NCBI GenBank assembly: GCA_030427925.1
Contig: JAUICJ010000014.1
Location: 1-64,000 of the forward strand
Direction of reading: 5' to 3'
DNA length: 64,000 nt
DNA from: Bacteroidia bacterium
Lineage (GTDB): Bacteria > Bacteroidota > Bacteroidia > Flavobacteriales_D > Sanyastnellaceae
In this document: piece after piece, positions 9,128 through 19,099 of the stretch
Layout of the letters: each line of letters starts with the position of its first letter
How positions within the stretch are numbered: the stretch's first letter is position 1
Program-made: the position numbers and the translations under genes
Notes under the pieces: model-generated
What the model saw: only the letters and a program-made list of their open reading frames with translations
What the model was told of the DNA's origin: nothing
The model's database searches: none

Positions 9128-9700
9128 TTAACAGAGCGCTCGTTCCACCGCGTCGATGAGGCTGTGGATGACCTTGATGTGGATTTCTTGAATGCGATCG
9201 GCGTAGCCCGACCACGGCACCCGCACTTCCACGGTACACCATTCGGCCAATTCGCCCCCGTCTTTGCCGGTCAGCCCGATGACCACCATCCCCGCAGCGC
9301 GAGCCGCCTTCGCGGCTTCCACCACGTTGCGCGAATTTCCGCTGGTGCTGATGGCCAACAAAGCGTCCCCCTCGCGCCCCAAGGCCTGCACGTAGCGCGA
9401 AAACACGTGATCGAATCCGTAATCGTTGCCCACGCACGTCAAGTGGGAGGGATCCGAGCAGCAGAGTGCGGGAAAGGGCCTGCGGTCCTCGCGGTACCGT
9501 CCGCTGAGTTCCTCTGCAAAATGCATCGCATCGCACATGCTGCCGCCGTTCCCACATGAAATGACCTTGCCCCCTGCGCTCAACGACTTCACCAACGCTT
9601 CGCCCGCCGCTTCCAACGCGGAGCCGAACGCCTCATCCCCCAGCACCCGAGCCAACAGCTCGGCCGCCTCCTCAAAATGGGTTCGTGTGGTTGTATTCAT
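9128..9700 (-). CDS. gmhA: phosphoheptose (sedoheptulose-7-phosphate) isomerase
   Basis: A 190-residue SIS-domain isomerase that converts sedoheptulose 7-phosphate to D-glycero-heptose 7-phosphate, the first step to the LPS core heptose. The [17 protein letters not shown] block, the SGRYREDR segment and the ISTSGNS phosphate loop are the family signatures. No other heptose genes are visible in the window. It is probably the first gene of a gmhA-comM-gamma-CA transcription unit. Confidence 0.93.
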   Translation of the reverse strand: MNTTTRTHFEEAAELLARVLGDEAFGSALEAAGEALVKSLSAGGKVISCGNGGSMCDAMHFAEELSGRYREDRRPFPALCCSDPSHLTCVGNDYGFDHVFSRYVQALGREGDALLAISTSGNSRNVVEAAKAARAAGMVVIGLTGKDGGELAEWCTVEVRVPWSGYADRIQEIHIKVIHSLIDAVERALC

Positions 9701-9772
9701 GGCGCGAAGTAAGGCTGCGATTACCGGAAACCGACGACCGATTCACGGGCGATGTTCTGGGATTTGTGGGCG

Positions 9773-11755
9773 TCAGTGAAAGGCGTTCAGTCCTTCGTTC
9801 AGGAAATCGATGAAGAGCTCGGGATCGGGGTCGTAGCCGGCTGAACCGCCGATTTGGTTTTCCTCGTGATCGAGCATCACGTAGAACGGCTGCGCATTCC
9901 GATCGAACCGCGAGGCCTGCAAGTAGCTCCACTTGTTGCCCACGTTGCGGATCTTGAAGTCTTTGCCGCCGTAGGTTTCCACGCGCTGCTCGGATTCGGG
10001 CAATTCCTTGCGCTCGTCCACGTACAGGCTGACGAGCACCACTTCCTCGTTGAGGATGCGGGCCACTTCAGCGTTGGGCCAAACCTGCTCCTCCATCTTC
10101 CGGCAATTCACACACGCCCATCCCGTGAAGTCCAACAACATCGGCTTGCCCTCCGCCTTTGCCGCGGCCAGCCCTTCATCGTAGTCCGTGAACCGCGCCT
10201 CGACATGTCCGCTGTGCGAACCGCCGCTTCCGCCACCGCCTTGCGTCCATTCGCTGTAGAACACGGGCGGCGGGAAGCCCGAGATGAGCTTCACGGGCGC
10301 GCCCCACATGCCGGGGAACAAGTACACCCCGAGGATGAAGAACAGCATGCCGATGGAGAACCGGAACACCCCGATTTTGCGGGTGTCGCTGTCGTGGGGC
10401 AACACCAACCAACCGAAGAGGTAGAAGGCAATCGCCAACGAAACCGCAATCCAAATCGCAATGAACAGCTCCCGCTGCAACAACCCGAGCTGCAACACGA
10501 GGTCCGCATTCGACAAGAACTTGAAGGCGAATCCGATTTCAAGCAAACCGAGCACCACCTTGACGCTGTTCAACCAACCGCCCGATTGGGGCAGCGAATT
10601 GAGCCAACCGGGGAAGGCGCTGAACAACGCGAACGGCATCGCCAATGCGAGCGAGAAGCCAAACATGATGGCCGCCGGCGCCGCAAAGGACCCCGTGGCC
10701 GCACCCGCCAAGGCACTGCCCACGAGCGGACCCGTGCACGAGAACGACACGATGGCCAAAGTGGCCGCCATGAAGAAGATGCCCGCGATGCCGCCCCGGT
10801 CGGCGGCGGCGTCGGTTTTGTTCGCCCAGCTGCTCGGCAATTGGATCTCAAACGCCCCGAGGAAGCTCGCTCCGAAGATCAGCAACAGGATGAACAAGAA
10901 CAGGTTGAAGAACGGATCGGTCGAGATTTTGTTCAAGACGTCCACGCCGAAGAACGCCGTCAACAACAAGCCCAGTCCGGTGTAGATGATGATGATGAAC
11001 AGGCCGTAAATGAGCGCGTTGCGGATGCCTTGGGCGCGCGTCTTGCTCTGCTTCGTAAAGAAGCTCACCGTCATCGGGATCATCGGGAACACACACGGCG
11101 TCAGCAAGGCCGCGAAGCCGAGCAGCATGCCGAGGAGGAACACGCCCCAAATGCCTTCTTCATTTTCTTCCTGCTCAGCGGGGGCTTCCACTGCTTCGTG
11201 ATCGGCTTCGGGCGCACCGTGGCAGAGGTGCTGGCTCGGCGGGCAGTAGTCGGCAATGGCCGAACCCACGTCACTCAAGGCCACCTTGAAGTCGATGTCT
11301 TCCGGGGGCAAGCAGCGCGCGGAGTCGCAGACCATGAAGGACAGGAACCCGCTGATGGAGTCCGCGGGGTTCGCCTCAGCGAGGTCGAGGTGCGCGACCC
11401 AGTAGACCTCTTCCTCGAAGAAGTTGAGGTCCATCATGAAGTTCGGGTCGTACTCGGTGAGGGGCGCGCATTCGGTCACGACTTGGTCCCACACGACGCC
11501 TTCGGGCAGGGTCAGTTCGAAGTACGTGGGCAACGGACCCATGTCGTTCTCGAGGTGCTGGCTGTAGATGTGCCAACACGGCTCGACGCTCGCGTGGAAA
11601 ACGAGGTCGGTTTGGCCGTTCTGGCCGGGGTGGAGGCCGATGTCCCATTTGACCGGATCCAGGATTTGGCCTGAAAGCAGAAAAGGGGTGAACACGGCGA
11701 TGAGCAGGGCCAAAACCCGGCCTCCTCCGCCAACATTGCGCAAAGTTCCAATCAT
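9773..11755 (-). CDS. dsbD: thiol:disulfide interchange protein DsbD
   Basis: A 660-residue inner-membrane reductant conductor: an N-terminal periplasmic domain after a signal peptide (with a CDSARC pair), a central eight-helix CcdA-like domain (about residues 210-500), and a C-terminal thioredoxin domain with the redox motif CVNC. It moves electrons from cytoplasmic thioredoxin to periplasmic thiol proteins. The start at 11755 gives the signal peptide. A TATCTTCG promoter-like box sits 7 nt upstream of this ATG, so the gene probably has its own promoter although it follows the YhhQ gene. Confidence 0.93.
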   Translation of the reverse strand: MIGTLRNVGGGGRVLALLIAVFTPFLLSGQILDPVKWDIGLHPGQNGQTDLVFHASVEPCWHIYSQHLENDMGPLPTYFELTLPEGVVWDQVVTECAPLTEYDPNFMMDLNFFEEEVYWVAHLDLAEANPADSISGFLSFMVCDSARCLPPEDIDFKVALSDVGSAIADYCPPSQHLCHGAPEADHEAVEAPAEQEENEEGIWGVFLLGMLLGFAALLTPCVFPMIPMTVSFFTKQSKTRAQGIRNALIYGLFIIIIYTGLGLLLTAFFGVDVLNKISTDPFFNLFLFILLLIFGASFLGAFEIQLPSSWANKTDAAADRGGIAGIFFMAATLAIVSFSCTGPLVGSALAGAATGSFAAPAAIMFGFSLALAMPFALFSAFPGWLNSLPQSGGWLNSVKVVLGLLEIGFAFKFLSNADLVLQLGLLQRELFIAIWIAVSLAIAFYLFGWLVLPHDSDTRKIGVFRFSIGMLFFILGVYLFPGMWGAPVKLISGFPPPVFYSEWTQGGGGSGGSHSGHVEARFTDYDEGLAAAKAEGKPMLLDFTGWACVNCRKMEEQVWPNAEVARILNEEVVLVSLYVDERKELPESEQRVETYGGKDFKIRNVGNKWSYLQASRFDRNAQPFYVMLDHEENQIGGSAGYDPDPELFIDFLNEGLNAFH

Positions 11756-11796
11756 AGCCCCGCGAAGATACAGCGCACGCGGCATCTGCGCGCCCA

Positions 11797-12495
11797 TTAA
11801 AGGTTAAGCTCCTCCCCAAACGCGAGGCCGAAGCGCCGCCGCACCCACCACGCACCGAGGTACACCAGCGGCGTGTCCGCCAATGCAACCAACAGCTTGA
11901 AAACGAATCCGTTGACGAGCAGCGCCCCGAACATCGCCCACTCGATTTCGCCCACGCTGCACAGCAGGAACAGCACGGTGAACGTGTCGAGGAACTGGCT
12001 CGGAATGGTGCTGAGGTTGTTCCGGAGCCACAGCATGCGGCCGGAAGTGAGCGCCTTCCAGAAATGGAAAATGCGCACGTCGACGAATTGGGCGAGGAGG
12101 TAGGCCGCCATGGACGCGCCGACGGCGAGGGTGGTTTGGCCGAAGACCTGGGTGAATTGGTCGTCGCTGACCGGGGACCAAACCGCAGCCGGTGCCACCT
12201 GCGCCAGCAGCACCATGCCGAGCACGAACAACGAGGCGACGAGGCCCGCCACAACGACTTGGTTCGCCTTGCGCCGCCCGAACAACTCGCTGATGAGGTC
12301 GGTGACGAGGAATGTGAGCGGGTAGGGGAGTAGGCCCACGCTTTGTTCGAAGGTCATGCCCCCGAATTCCCACGTGAAGAACTTCCTGAAAATCAGGTTG
12401 CACGTCACGAGGCTCGCGATGAACAACGCGCTGAGGATGAGCAGGATGCGGTGCGCTGCCGCGCGCTCTTCGGCGTTGAGGGGGCGTCCGGTCAT
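11797..12495 (-). CDS. queuosine precursor transporter (YhhQ/VUT family)
   Basis: A 232-residue membrane protein of the DUF165/YhhQ family, which imports preQ0/preQ1 for queuosine tRNA modification. About six hydrophobic segments are visible, with the family block TFLVTDLISELFGRRKA and the later LSTIPSQFLDT segment. The start at 12495 overlaps the tilS stop (ATGA). The long in-frame extension upstream is only a shadow of tilS. The coupling places two tRNA-maturation genes together. Confidence 0.9.
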   Translation of the reverse strand: MTGRPLNAEERAAAHRILLILSALFIASLVTCNLIFRKFFTWEFGGMTFEQSVGLLPYPLTFLVTDLISELFGRRKANQVVVAGLVASLFVLGMVLLAQVAPAAVWSPVSDDQFTQVFGQTTLAVGASMAAYLLAQFVDVRIFHFWKALTSGRMLWLRNNLSTIPSQFLDTFTVLFLLCSVGEIEWAMFGALLVNGFVFKLLVALADTPLVYLGAWWVRRRFGLAFGEELNL

Positions 12496-13763
12496 GGCGT
12501 TTCGAGGGTGAAGCAGACGGCGGTGCGCGCCTGCGGGGTGAGGGCGGCTTCCCGGGCGGTCCGGAAGCCGACGAGCCAGTGGATCGTGCCGGCGGCGTCG
12601 GCGAGCACGCGGTGGTGGGCGCGCCGGGCGGCGGGAACTTTTGCTTGGGTCAGGAGGTCGCTGACGTTCACGTGGCCGGCGTGGCCGTAGGGGGCAAGGG
12701 CATCGCCGGGTTGCCAGGGCCGCAGGGTGAGGGGCCAAACCACCCGGTCCGCATCCACCCAGCACGCTCCTTCGGGTGCGCGCGGGTCGGCCGGTGGCGG
12801 CAGGACCTCCCACCGCACCCCGCCGGCCCGTCCGCTCCCTTTCGGCCGGTCGATGCCCACGGGTTCGGGCAACGGCTCAGCGGCTTCGAAGACCAGGGCG
12901 TCTCGGTCCCGAACGATGCGCCCCGCCTCCACGGGCACGTGCGCCCCCGTCGACTTCAGCGCCCGCAGCGCGTCGCCGCCCACCCCGTGCAGCCGTCCCC
13001 ACGCGTGCAACCGCTCTGTGAAAAAGGGCGCGTCCGGCGTCCACGCCAGCCGACCCGGATCCGCCTGCGCCGACGCCTTCACGGCCGCCATCCCCTCGGC
13101 CACCTCCCGCCCCCGCCCCGCAAGCGCCGCCAAATGCCCAATCGCCCCCGCCCGAACGTCCTCCAACAACGGCAACACCTCGTGCCGAATTCGGTTCCTC
13201 AGGTACTTCCCTTCCGCATTCGAAGCGTCCTCCCTCCACTGCACCCCCCGCGCCGCAGCCCAAGACCGCAGTTCCTCCCGCCGCACGCCCAGCAGCGGCC
13301 GCAACACCCGCCCGTTGCGCGGGGGCATCCCCGCCACCGCGGCCACCGGGTCCGCCGCCCGCAACCAATGCAACACCACCGACTCGGCTTGGTCGTCGGC
13401 GTGGTGGGCCGTCAGGATGTAGGCGTTCGGGATTTGGCCCGCCAGCTCGCCCAGCCACCGATAGCGCACCCCGCGCGCCTCCGCCTGCAGCCCATTCCGC
13501 CCAGCGCCCACCGGCCGATGCGCCACCCGACAAGGCCACCCCTTCCGCGCCGCCTCCCGCGCCACCCACCGCGCATCCCCCGCCGACGCAGCACCCCGCA
13601 GCCCGTAATTCACATGCCCCACCACCCCGTGCAACCCCGCTTCCACAGCCAATTCCAGCAGGCCCATCGAATCCGCCCCCCCGCTCACCGCCAACACCAC
13701 CGGATCCCCCGGCTCCCAACCCGCACCCCGCAGCCCGCTCCGGAACCGCTCAACGAGGCCCAT
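12492..13763 (-). CDS. tilS: tRNA(Ile)-lysidine synthetase
   Basis: A 423-residue enzyme that modifies C34 of the CAU-anticodon tRNA-Ile with lysine, so that it reads AUA. The PP-loop motif SGGADSMGL is near residue 27, followed by the NYGLRG and TAHHADDQAE motifs, and the C-terminal TilS domain follows. The 5' end overlaps pabB by 14 bp and the 3' end overlaps the YhhQ gene by 4 bp, so all three are probably co-transcribed. Confidence 0.95.
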   Translation of the reverse strand: MGLVERFRSGLRGAGWEPGDPVVLAVSGGADSMGLLELAVEAGLHGVVGHVNYGLRGAASAGDARWVAREAARKGWPCRVAHRPVGAGRNGLQAEARGVRYRWLGELAGQIPNAYILTAHHADDQAESVVLHWLRAADPVAAVAGMPPRNGRVLRPLLGVRREELRSWAAARGVQWREDASNAEGKYLRNRIRHEVLPLLEDVRAGAIGHLAALAGRGREVAEGMAAVKASAQADPGRLAWTPDAPFFTERLHAWGRLHGVGGDALRALKSTGAHVPVEAGRIVRDRDALVFEAAEPLPEPVGIDRPKGSGRAGGVRWEVLPPPADPRAPEGACWVDADRVVWPLTLRPWQPGDALAPYGHAGHVNVSDLLTQAKVPAARRAHHRVLADAAGTIHWLVGFRTAREAALTPQARTAVCFTLETP

Positions 13764-15003
13764 CGCTCCCCAACGTGTCGAGCAGCGCGCCCGCCTTCAA
13801 CAAGCACTCCGCGTATTCCCCCTCGGCCGAGCTCGCCGCCGTGATCGCGCCCCCCACCTCAAAGCTCACCACCCCCGTCAACGCGTTGTGCAGCACGGTC
13901 CGAATCACCACATTCAAATCGAAATCCCCATTAGGCGCGAGGTACCCGATGGCTCCCGAATACCACCCCCGCCGATTCGCCTCCAACTCGTCGATGAGCT
14001 CCATCGCCCGAATCTTCGGCGCCCCGGTCATCGAACCCATCGGGAACGTCGCCCGCAAGATGTCGGTGAACGTCACCTCCTCGCGGACCGTGCACGCCAC
14101 GCTCGAAATCATTTGGTGCACCGTTTCGAACGTGTGGATGCCGCAGAGCTCCTCAACGTGCACCGTCCCGCGCTCGGCCACGCGGCTGAGGTCATTGCGC
14201 ACGAGGTCGCAAATCATGATGTTTTCCGCGCGCTCCTTCGGGTCATTCCGCAAGGCGTGGGCCAAATCCGCATCCTCCCGCGCATCCCCCCCGCGCCGCG
14301 CCGTGCCCTTGATGGGCTGCGACCGCAACACCTTCCCCCGTCGCTCCACGTAGCGCTCAGGCGATCCACACCATGCATGGCACGCCTCCACCCGCACGTA
14401 CGCCGCGTGCGGTGCGCGCGTCCGCCCCTGCAGCCGCTGGAACAGGCCCCAAGGATCCGGGATGTTCCCCTTCCCGGTCCACGTGGTGCACAAATTCATT
14501 TCGTACACGTCTCCTCTGCGCAGATGCCGTTGAACCCGTCCCCAACGCTGGGTGTAGGTCGCTTCGTCCCAGCGGGGCCGCATGGCAATGCCGGGCGCAG
14601 GGGGTTCTTCCCCGAGGGCTTCAGCCGCGAAAAGGGCTTCGATGACCTCGTCCCCTTCCCCTTTCAACACCGACAGGCCCGCGGCATCCCATTTCACCAC
14701 CACGCGCGGCACATTCAGGACGGCTGCTGGAAACCCCATCAAATCCAATCGCTCGGACTTCAAGTCTTCTACGCTGTTTTTCAGGTCGTACCCGAGCACC
14801 ATGAAGACCCAATCGCCGGCCGATTCGTCGAGGAAGGCCTGCATGTCCAGAAGGGTGTTGGGGCCCTCTTGGTCGACGTGGAAAATCCGTTCCGATCCGA
14901 GGGCAAGGTAGGTGGTGCCTTCCGCGCGCCCATCGAACAGGCAGTGCACGTGGGTTTCACGCGCCACCACATCGGACCAATCCGGCAAGCCTCGGGTTTC
15001 CAT
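13750..15003 (-). CDS. pabB: aminodeoxychorismate synthase component I
   Basis: A 417-residue chorismate-binding enzyme for p-aminobenzoate and hence folate. The RSQPIKGTARRG segment carries the PIKGT lysine that marks ADC synthase; anthranilate synthase has PIAGT there. The IMICDLVRNDLSRV and FPMGSMTGAPKIRAM blocks are intact. It is a stand-alone component I with no PabA partner in view. It lies 8 bp after lpd in the same direction and overlaps tilS. Confidence 0.93.
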   Translation of the reverse strand: METRGLPDWSDVVARETHVHCLFDGRAEGTTYLALGSERIFHVDQEGPNTLLDMQAFLDESAGDWVFMVLGYDLKNSVEDLKSERLDLMGFPAAVLNVPRVVVKWDAAGLSVLKGEGDEVIEALFAAEALGEEPPAPGIAMRPRWDEATYTQRWGRVQRHLRRGDVYEMNLCTTWTGKGNIPDPWGLFQRLQGRTRAPHAAYVRVEACHAWCGSPERYVERRGKVLRSQPIKGTARRGGDAREDADLAHALRNDPKERAENIMICDLVRNDLSRVAERGTVHVEELCGIHTFETVHQMISSVACTVREEVTFTDILRATFPMGSMTGAPKIRAMELIDELEANRRGWYSGAIGYLAPNGDFDLNVVIRTVLHNALTGVVSFEVGGAITAASSAEGEYAECLLKAGALLDTLGSDGPR

Positions 15004-15011
15004 CGGGCGGA

Positions 15012-16415
15012 TCAGACGTGCAAGGCGCGGTCGCCGGTTGCGGCGAGCGCAGCTTCCTTGATGGCTTCGGTGAAGGTCGGGTGGGCGTGTGACATGCGGC
15101 TGATGTCTTCAGCCGTCGCCCGGAATTCCATGGCCACCACGGCTTCGGCGATGAGGTCGGCTGCGCGCGGGCCGATCATGTGCACGCCGAGGATTTCATC
15201 CGATTCGGCGTGGGCAAGGACCTTGATGAACCCGTCCGTGTCCATGGAGGCCCGGGCGCGTCCGCTGGCTTTGAACGGAAACGATCCCGCACGGTAGGGG
15301 ACGCCGTCTGCCTTGAGTTGTTCCTCCGTGGCGCCGACGCCAGCGACTTCCGGCCAGGTGTAGACCACGCCAGGGATGAGGTTGTAGTCGATGTGGGGGT
15401 GTTCGCCGGCGATGGTTTCTGCTGCAGCAACGCCTTCTTCTTCGGCCTTGTGGGCGAGCATTGCGCCCCGCACCACGTCGCCGATGGCGTAAATGTGGGG
15501 AATGGAAGTGCGGAGGTTCGCGTCCACCGGGATTCGGCCGCGCTCATCGGTGGAGAGTCCCGCCGCTTCGAGGTTGAGGCCGTCGGTGTACGGGCGCCGT
15601 CCCACCGCCACGAGGCAGTAGTCGACCGTCCATTCGACGTCCGCGCCCTTTTTATCCTTGGCCACCACGTGAACGGAATCGCCGTTCGAAGTGACCGATT
15701 GCACGCCGTATTGCAGGTGGAACTTCACGCCGAGCTTCTTCATGGAGCGCATCAGCTCCTTGCCCAAACCCCGATCCATCGTCGGAATGATGGCGTCGAG
15801 GTATTCCACCACGTGCACCTCCGTACCCAACCGCGCGTAAACGCTGCCGAGCTCCAATCCGATGACTCCGCCTCCAATGACCAGCATAGAGTTCGGACGC
15901 TCCTTGAGGGAGAGGGCCTCCGTCGAGGTGATGATGCGGTCCTTGTCCGGCTGGGCAAACGGCAGCGCAGCGGGCTTCGAGCCGGTGGCGATGATGATGT
16001 GATCCGCTGCGACATCGGTCGCCGCCCCTTCGGCAGGAGTCACCCGCACCGTGTGGGCGTCGACGAAGCTGCCGAACCCTTCGAGCCGGGTGATGCCGTT
16101 CTTTTTCATCAGGAAGTCGATGCCCGCCGTGGTTTGTTCCACCACCGCCGCTTTCCGAGCGATCATTTGGGGGAAATTCAGCGACAATTCGCCGACGCCA
16201 ATGCCGTGTTCTGCGAACTGGTGCTGGGCTTGGTGGTAGTGTTCCGAACTGTCGAGCAGCGCCTTCGAAGGGATGCAACCGACGTTGAGGCACGTGCCGC
16301 CAAGGGTGCTGTATTTTTCAACGAGGGCCGTTTTCTTGCCCAACTGCGCAGCGCGGATGGCCGCGACGTAACCGCCTGGCCCACCGCCGACGACCAAAAC
16401 ATCGAATCGTTCCAT
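15012..16415 (-). CDS. lpdA: dihydrolipoyl dehydrogenase (E3)
   Basis: A 467-residue flavoprotein that reoxidises dihydrolipoyl groups of 2-oxo acid dehydrogenases. It has the N-terminal FAD motif GGGPGGYVAAIRA, the redox pair in GGTCLNVGCIPSK, a central NAD-binding GGGVIGLELGS, and the C-terminal HPTFTEA with the His-Glu pair. It is monocistronic or the head of lpd-pabB-tilS, and is not adjacent to sucAB, which lies 7 kb away; it may serve several complexes. Confidence 0.96.
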   Translation of the reverse strand: MERFDVLVVGGGPGGYVAAIRAAQLGKKTALVEKYSTLGGTCLNVGCIPSKALLDSSEHYHQAQHQFAEHGIGVGELSLNFPQMIARKAAVVEQTTAGIDFLMKKNGITRLEGFGSFVDAHTVRVTPAEGAATDVAADHIIIATGSKPAALPFAQPDKDRIITSTEALSLKERPNSMLVIGGGVIGLELGSVYARLGTEVHVVEYLDAIIPTMDRGLGKELMRSMKKLGVKFHLQYGVQSVTSNGDSVHVVAKDKKGADVEWTVDYCLVAVGRRPYTDGLNLEAAGLSTDERGRIPVDANLRTSIPHIYAIGDVVRGAMLAHKAEEEGVAAAETIAGEHPHIDYNLIPGVVYTWPEVAGVGATEEQLKADGVPYRAGSFPFKASGRARASMDTDGFIKVLAHAESDEILGVHMIGPRAADLIAEAVVAMEFRATAEDISRMSHAHPTFTEAIKEAALAATGDRALHV

Positions 16416-16419
16416 GCCG

Positions 16420-16427
16420 CAAAGTTA
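16420..16427 (-). promoter_or_regulatory. -7 promoter box of lpdA, implying a leaderless mRNA
   Basis: TAACTTTG on the minus strand matches TAnnTTTG exactly. Only CGGC separates it from the ATG, so transcription should begin at or next to the start codon. Confidence 0.65.
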
Positions 16428-16527
16428 CGGCGCGAAGCAGAGTGGGAATCGCTCGGATTCCGTTTCTTTGCTCCCTTGAATCGCCGCGGGTTTTCTCGTT
16501 TGACCCAAAGCCCGACCTGCTCGCCCC

Positions 16528-19059
16528 ATGTGGACCCACATCGCCCGTTTCGTCCTACGTCAGCGCCTCTTGCTCCTGTTGGGCTTGCTGACCGTGACGG
16601 TTTTATTCGCGATGCGGATTCCCGACGTGCGCTTGCAGTACACCTTCGGGGGGCTGCTTCCGAAGACGGATTCCACCGCAGTGGATTACCAAAACTTCAT
16701 CGACCGCTTCGGCATCGAAGGCAACGTGTTGCTCATCGGTTCCGATACCGAGGTGCTCACGAATCCGAAGAAACTGCAGGCCTGGTACGAGCTCACCGAA
16801 TCGGTCAAGAACATGCCGGTGCGGGTGGACACCACGGACAATGGCGTTGCGGACCCCGTTCCGATCCCCATGATCGACAGCGTGTTTTCCGTAACGCATG
16901 CTTACACCTTGGATAAAGACACCGCGGGACGCAAGTTCACCCTGCGCCCCATCGTGGCCCCGGGACGGCTGCGTCCAGGAGGTCAGGTGGACCCCGCGTT
17001 CACGGACAGCCTGCGGGAGGTGGTGCTGGCGCTTCCTTTTTACGAGGGGTTCTTGTTCACTGAAGCGCAGGATGCCACCTTGATGATGGTGTTCCTCGAC
17101 GCCGATTTGTTCAATTCCGAGCGGCGTGGCACGGTGGTGGAGGACATCACGGCCTTGACGAATGCGTGGAGCGCGGAGCACGATCAGCCGCTTTACCTCA
17201 GCGGGTTGCCCTTCATCCGCACGGAAATGACCAACAAGGTCAAGGGCGAAATCGGCTACTTCATCGGGGCGGCGCTGCTCGTGACGGCGCTGTTGCTGTT
17301 TTTGTTCTTCCGGAACCCGACGGTGATGGGGGTGAGCTTGGTGGTGGTGGCTACGGGCGTGATTTGGTCCCTCGGCATGATGGCGGTGTTCGACTTTCCG
17401 ATCACGCTGCTCATGAGCCTGATTCCGCCGCTGATGATCGTCATCGGGGTGCCGAACTGCATTTATTTGGTCAACAAATACCACGCGGAATTCAAGCGCC
17501 ACGGGAACAAGATGATGGCGCTGCAGCGGATGATCGTGAAGGTGGGCAACGCGACCCTGCTGACGAATTTCACCACGGCGCTGGGTTTTGCGACGTTCAT
17601 TTTCACGCATTCCAGCGTGCTGCGTCACTTCGGCATCGTGGCTTCGATCAACATCCTCGCGGTGTTCTTGATTTCCATCATCGTCATTCCCGCGTTGATG
17701 CTGTGGTTGCCCGAGCCGAAGCCCAAACACACCCGCCACTTGGATCGCCGGTGGATGTTCGTTTGGGTCAACCACCTCGTGCGCATCGTTCAGGAACACC
17801 GGCCAAAGGTCTACCTCGGCGCGCTCGTGGTGCTCGTGTTCAGCGTGCTGGGCATTGTGCAGATGCAGACGACGGGCAACATCGTGGACGACCTCCCCGA
17901 CAGCGATCGCGTCATCACGGATTTGAAGTGGATGGAGGAACGGTTCCACGGGGCCATGCCGTTCGAAGTGCTGGTGGATACCGACAAACCGGGAAAGGCC
18001 ACGGCACCGGCCATGCTTTCCAAGGTCGAGGAATTGCAGGAGTTGCTGGCGGAGTACCCGGAGTTCAGCCGGTCGCTGAGCGCGGGCGACGCCATGAAGT
18101 TCGCGATGCAGGCGTTCTACAACGGTGATCCGGAGCGCTACCGGTTGCCGAATCGCCGCGAGCGGTCGTTCATCGGCCCGTACATGCGGGGCACGGAACA
18201 GGCGGCTTCGGAATCGGATGCCGCGTCCGGCGTGGCGAACAACTTCATGGACTCGGCGAAGGCGGTGACCCGGATTTCGGCCCAAATGGCGGACATCGGC
18301 ACCATCGAGATGCGCGACCTCATGAACGAACTGCGCCCGCGCATCGACTCGATTTTTCCGGCGGAGGATTACCGGCTGACGCTGACCGGCACGAGCGTGG
18401 TCTTCCTCGAAGGGACGAGTTACATGGTGCGGAATTTGGGGATTTCCATCGCGTTGGCGATTTGCGTCATCGCGGGGATGATGGCCCTGCTGTTCCGTTC
18501 GGCGCGCATGGTCGTCATCGCGCTCGTGCCGAATTTGTTTCCGCTGCTGTTCACCGCGGGGGTCATGGGCTGGGCTGGCATTCCCATCAAGCCGTCGACG
18601 ATCTTGGTGTTCAGTGTGGCGTTTGGGATTTCGGTGGACGATACGATTCACTTTTTGGCCAAATACCGACAGGAGCTGAGCCTCACGTCCTGGAACATTC
18701 GCCAAGCGGTGCTCCTCGCCCTCAAGGAAACGGGCGTCAGCATGATGTACACGTCCATCGTGCTGTTTTTCGGCTTCCTCATGTTCGCGATGAGCGGCTT
18801 CGACGGCACGCGCTCGCTCGGTTTGCTCGTGTCCATCACGCTGCTCGTAGCGATGTTCACGAACCTGCTGCTGCTGCCGTCGCTGTTGCTCGCCTTTGAG
18901 AAGGTGCTCACGACGCAATCGTTCCGCGAGCCGTTCTTCTCCCTGCTCGATGAGGAGGAGGACATTGAGTTGGAGGAGTTGGCGGTGCGGCAGGGGCTGG
19001 CACCGGGGAAGGGGGACGAGTTGCACGAGGAATTGGTGCGGAAGCGCCAAGGGCAGTGA
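16528..19059 (+). CDS. RND/MMPL-family exporter (HAE-3 type)
   Basis: An 843-residue inner-membrane transporter with two repeats. Each repeat has one N-terminal transmembrane helix, a large periplasmic loop, and about five further helices (about residues 230-400 and 640-790). The second half contains FGISVDDTIHFLAKYR, with the acidic pair typical of proton-driven MMPL proteins. No membrane-fusion or outer-membrane partner is adjacent, so it may act alone on lipids or hopanoid-like substrates; the substrate is unknown. It is divergent from lpdA. Confidence 0.88.
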   Translation: MWTHIARFVLRQRLLLLLGLLTVTVLFAMRIPDVRLQYTFGGLLPKTDSTAVDYQNFIDRFGIEGNVLLIGSDTEVLTNPKKLQAWYELTESVKNMPVRVDTTDNGVADPVPIPMIDSVFSVTHAYTLDKDTAGRKFTLRPIVAPGRLRPGGQVDPAFTDSLREVVLALPFYEGFLFTEAQDATLMMVFLDADLFNSERRGTVVEDITALTNAWSAEHDQPLYLSGLPFIRTEMTNKVKGEIGYFIGAALLVTALLLFLFFRNPTVMGVSLVVVATGVIWSLGMMAVFDFPITLLMSLIPPLMIVIGVPNCIYLVNKYHAEFKRHGNKMMALQRMIVKVGNATLLTNFTTALGFATFIFTHSSVLRHFGIVASINILAVFLISIIVIPALMLWLPEPKPKHTRHLDRRWMFVWVNHLVRIVQEHRPKVYLGALVVLVFSVLGIVQMQTTGNIVDDLPDSDRVITDLKWMEERFHGAMPFEVLVDTDKPGKATAPAMLSKVEELQELLAEYPEFSRSLSAGDAMKFAMQAFYNGDPERYRLPNRRERSFIGPYMRGTEQAASESDAASGVANNFMDSAKAVTRISAQMADIGTIEMRDLMNELRPRIDSIFPAEDYRLTLTGTSVVFLEGTSYMVRNLGISIALAICVIAGMMALLFRSARMVVIALVPNLFPLLFTAGVMGWAGIPIKPSTILVFSVAFGISVDDTIHFLAKYRQELSLTSWNIRQAVLLALKETGVSMMYTSIVLFFGFLMFAMSGFDGTRSLGLLVSITLLVAMFTNLLLLPSLLLAFEKVLTTQSFREPFFSLLDEEEDIELEELAVRQGLAPGKGDELHEELVRKRQGQ

Positions 19060-19087
19060 TCCGTTTCGGATTCTGCCGGTTGCGACC

Positions 19088-19095
19088 GAACTTTG
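19088..19095 (+). promoter_or_regulatory. -7-like box directly before rfbA
   Basis: GAACTTTG, one mismatch from TAnnTTTG, followed by AAGC and the ATG. It has the same 4-nt spacing as the other leaderless starts in the window. Confidence 0.45.
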
Positions 19096-19099
19096 AAGC

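Noticed and set aside
9854-11674. A 606-residue plus-strand frame opposite dsbD, and similar long antisense frames at 8309-9559, 34160-35779, 35428-37443 and 52479-54539
   Set aside because: All lie fully across well-recognised genes, lack family features and show Arg/His/Gln-rich low-complexity composition.
12496-12813. A longer N-terminus for the YhhQ-like transporter
   Set aside because: The in-frame extension is Arg/Pro-rich and lies inside tilS. The ATG at 12495 overlaps the tilS stop and begins a normal-length family member.
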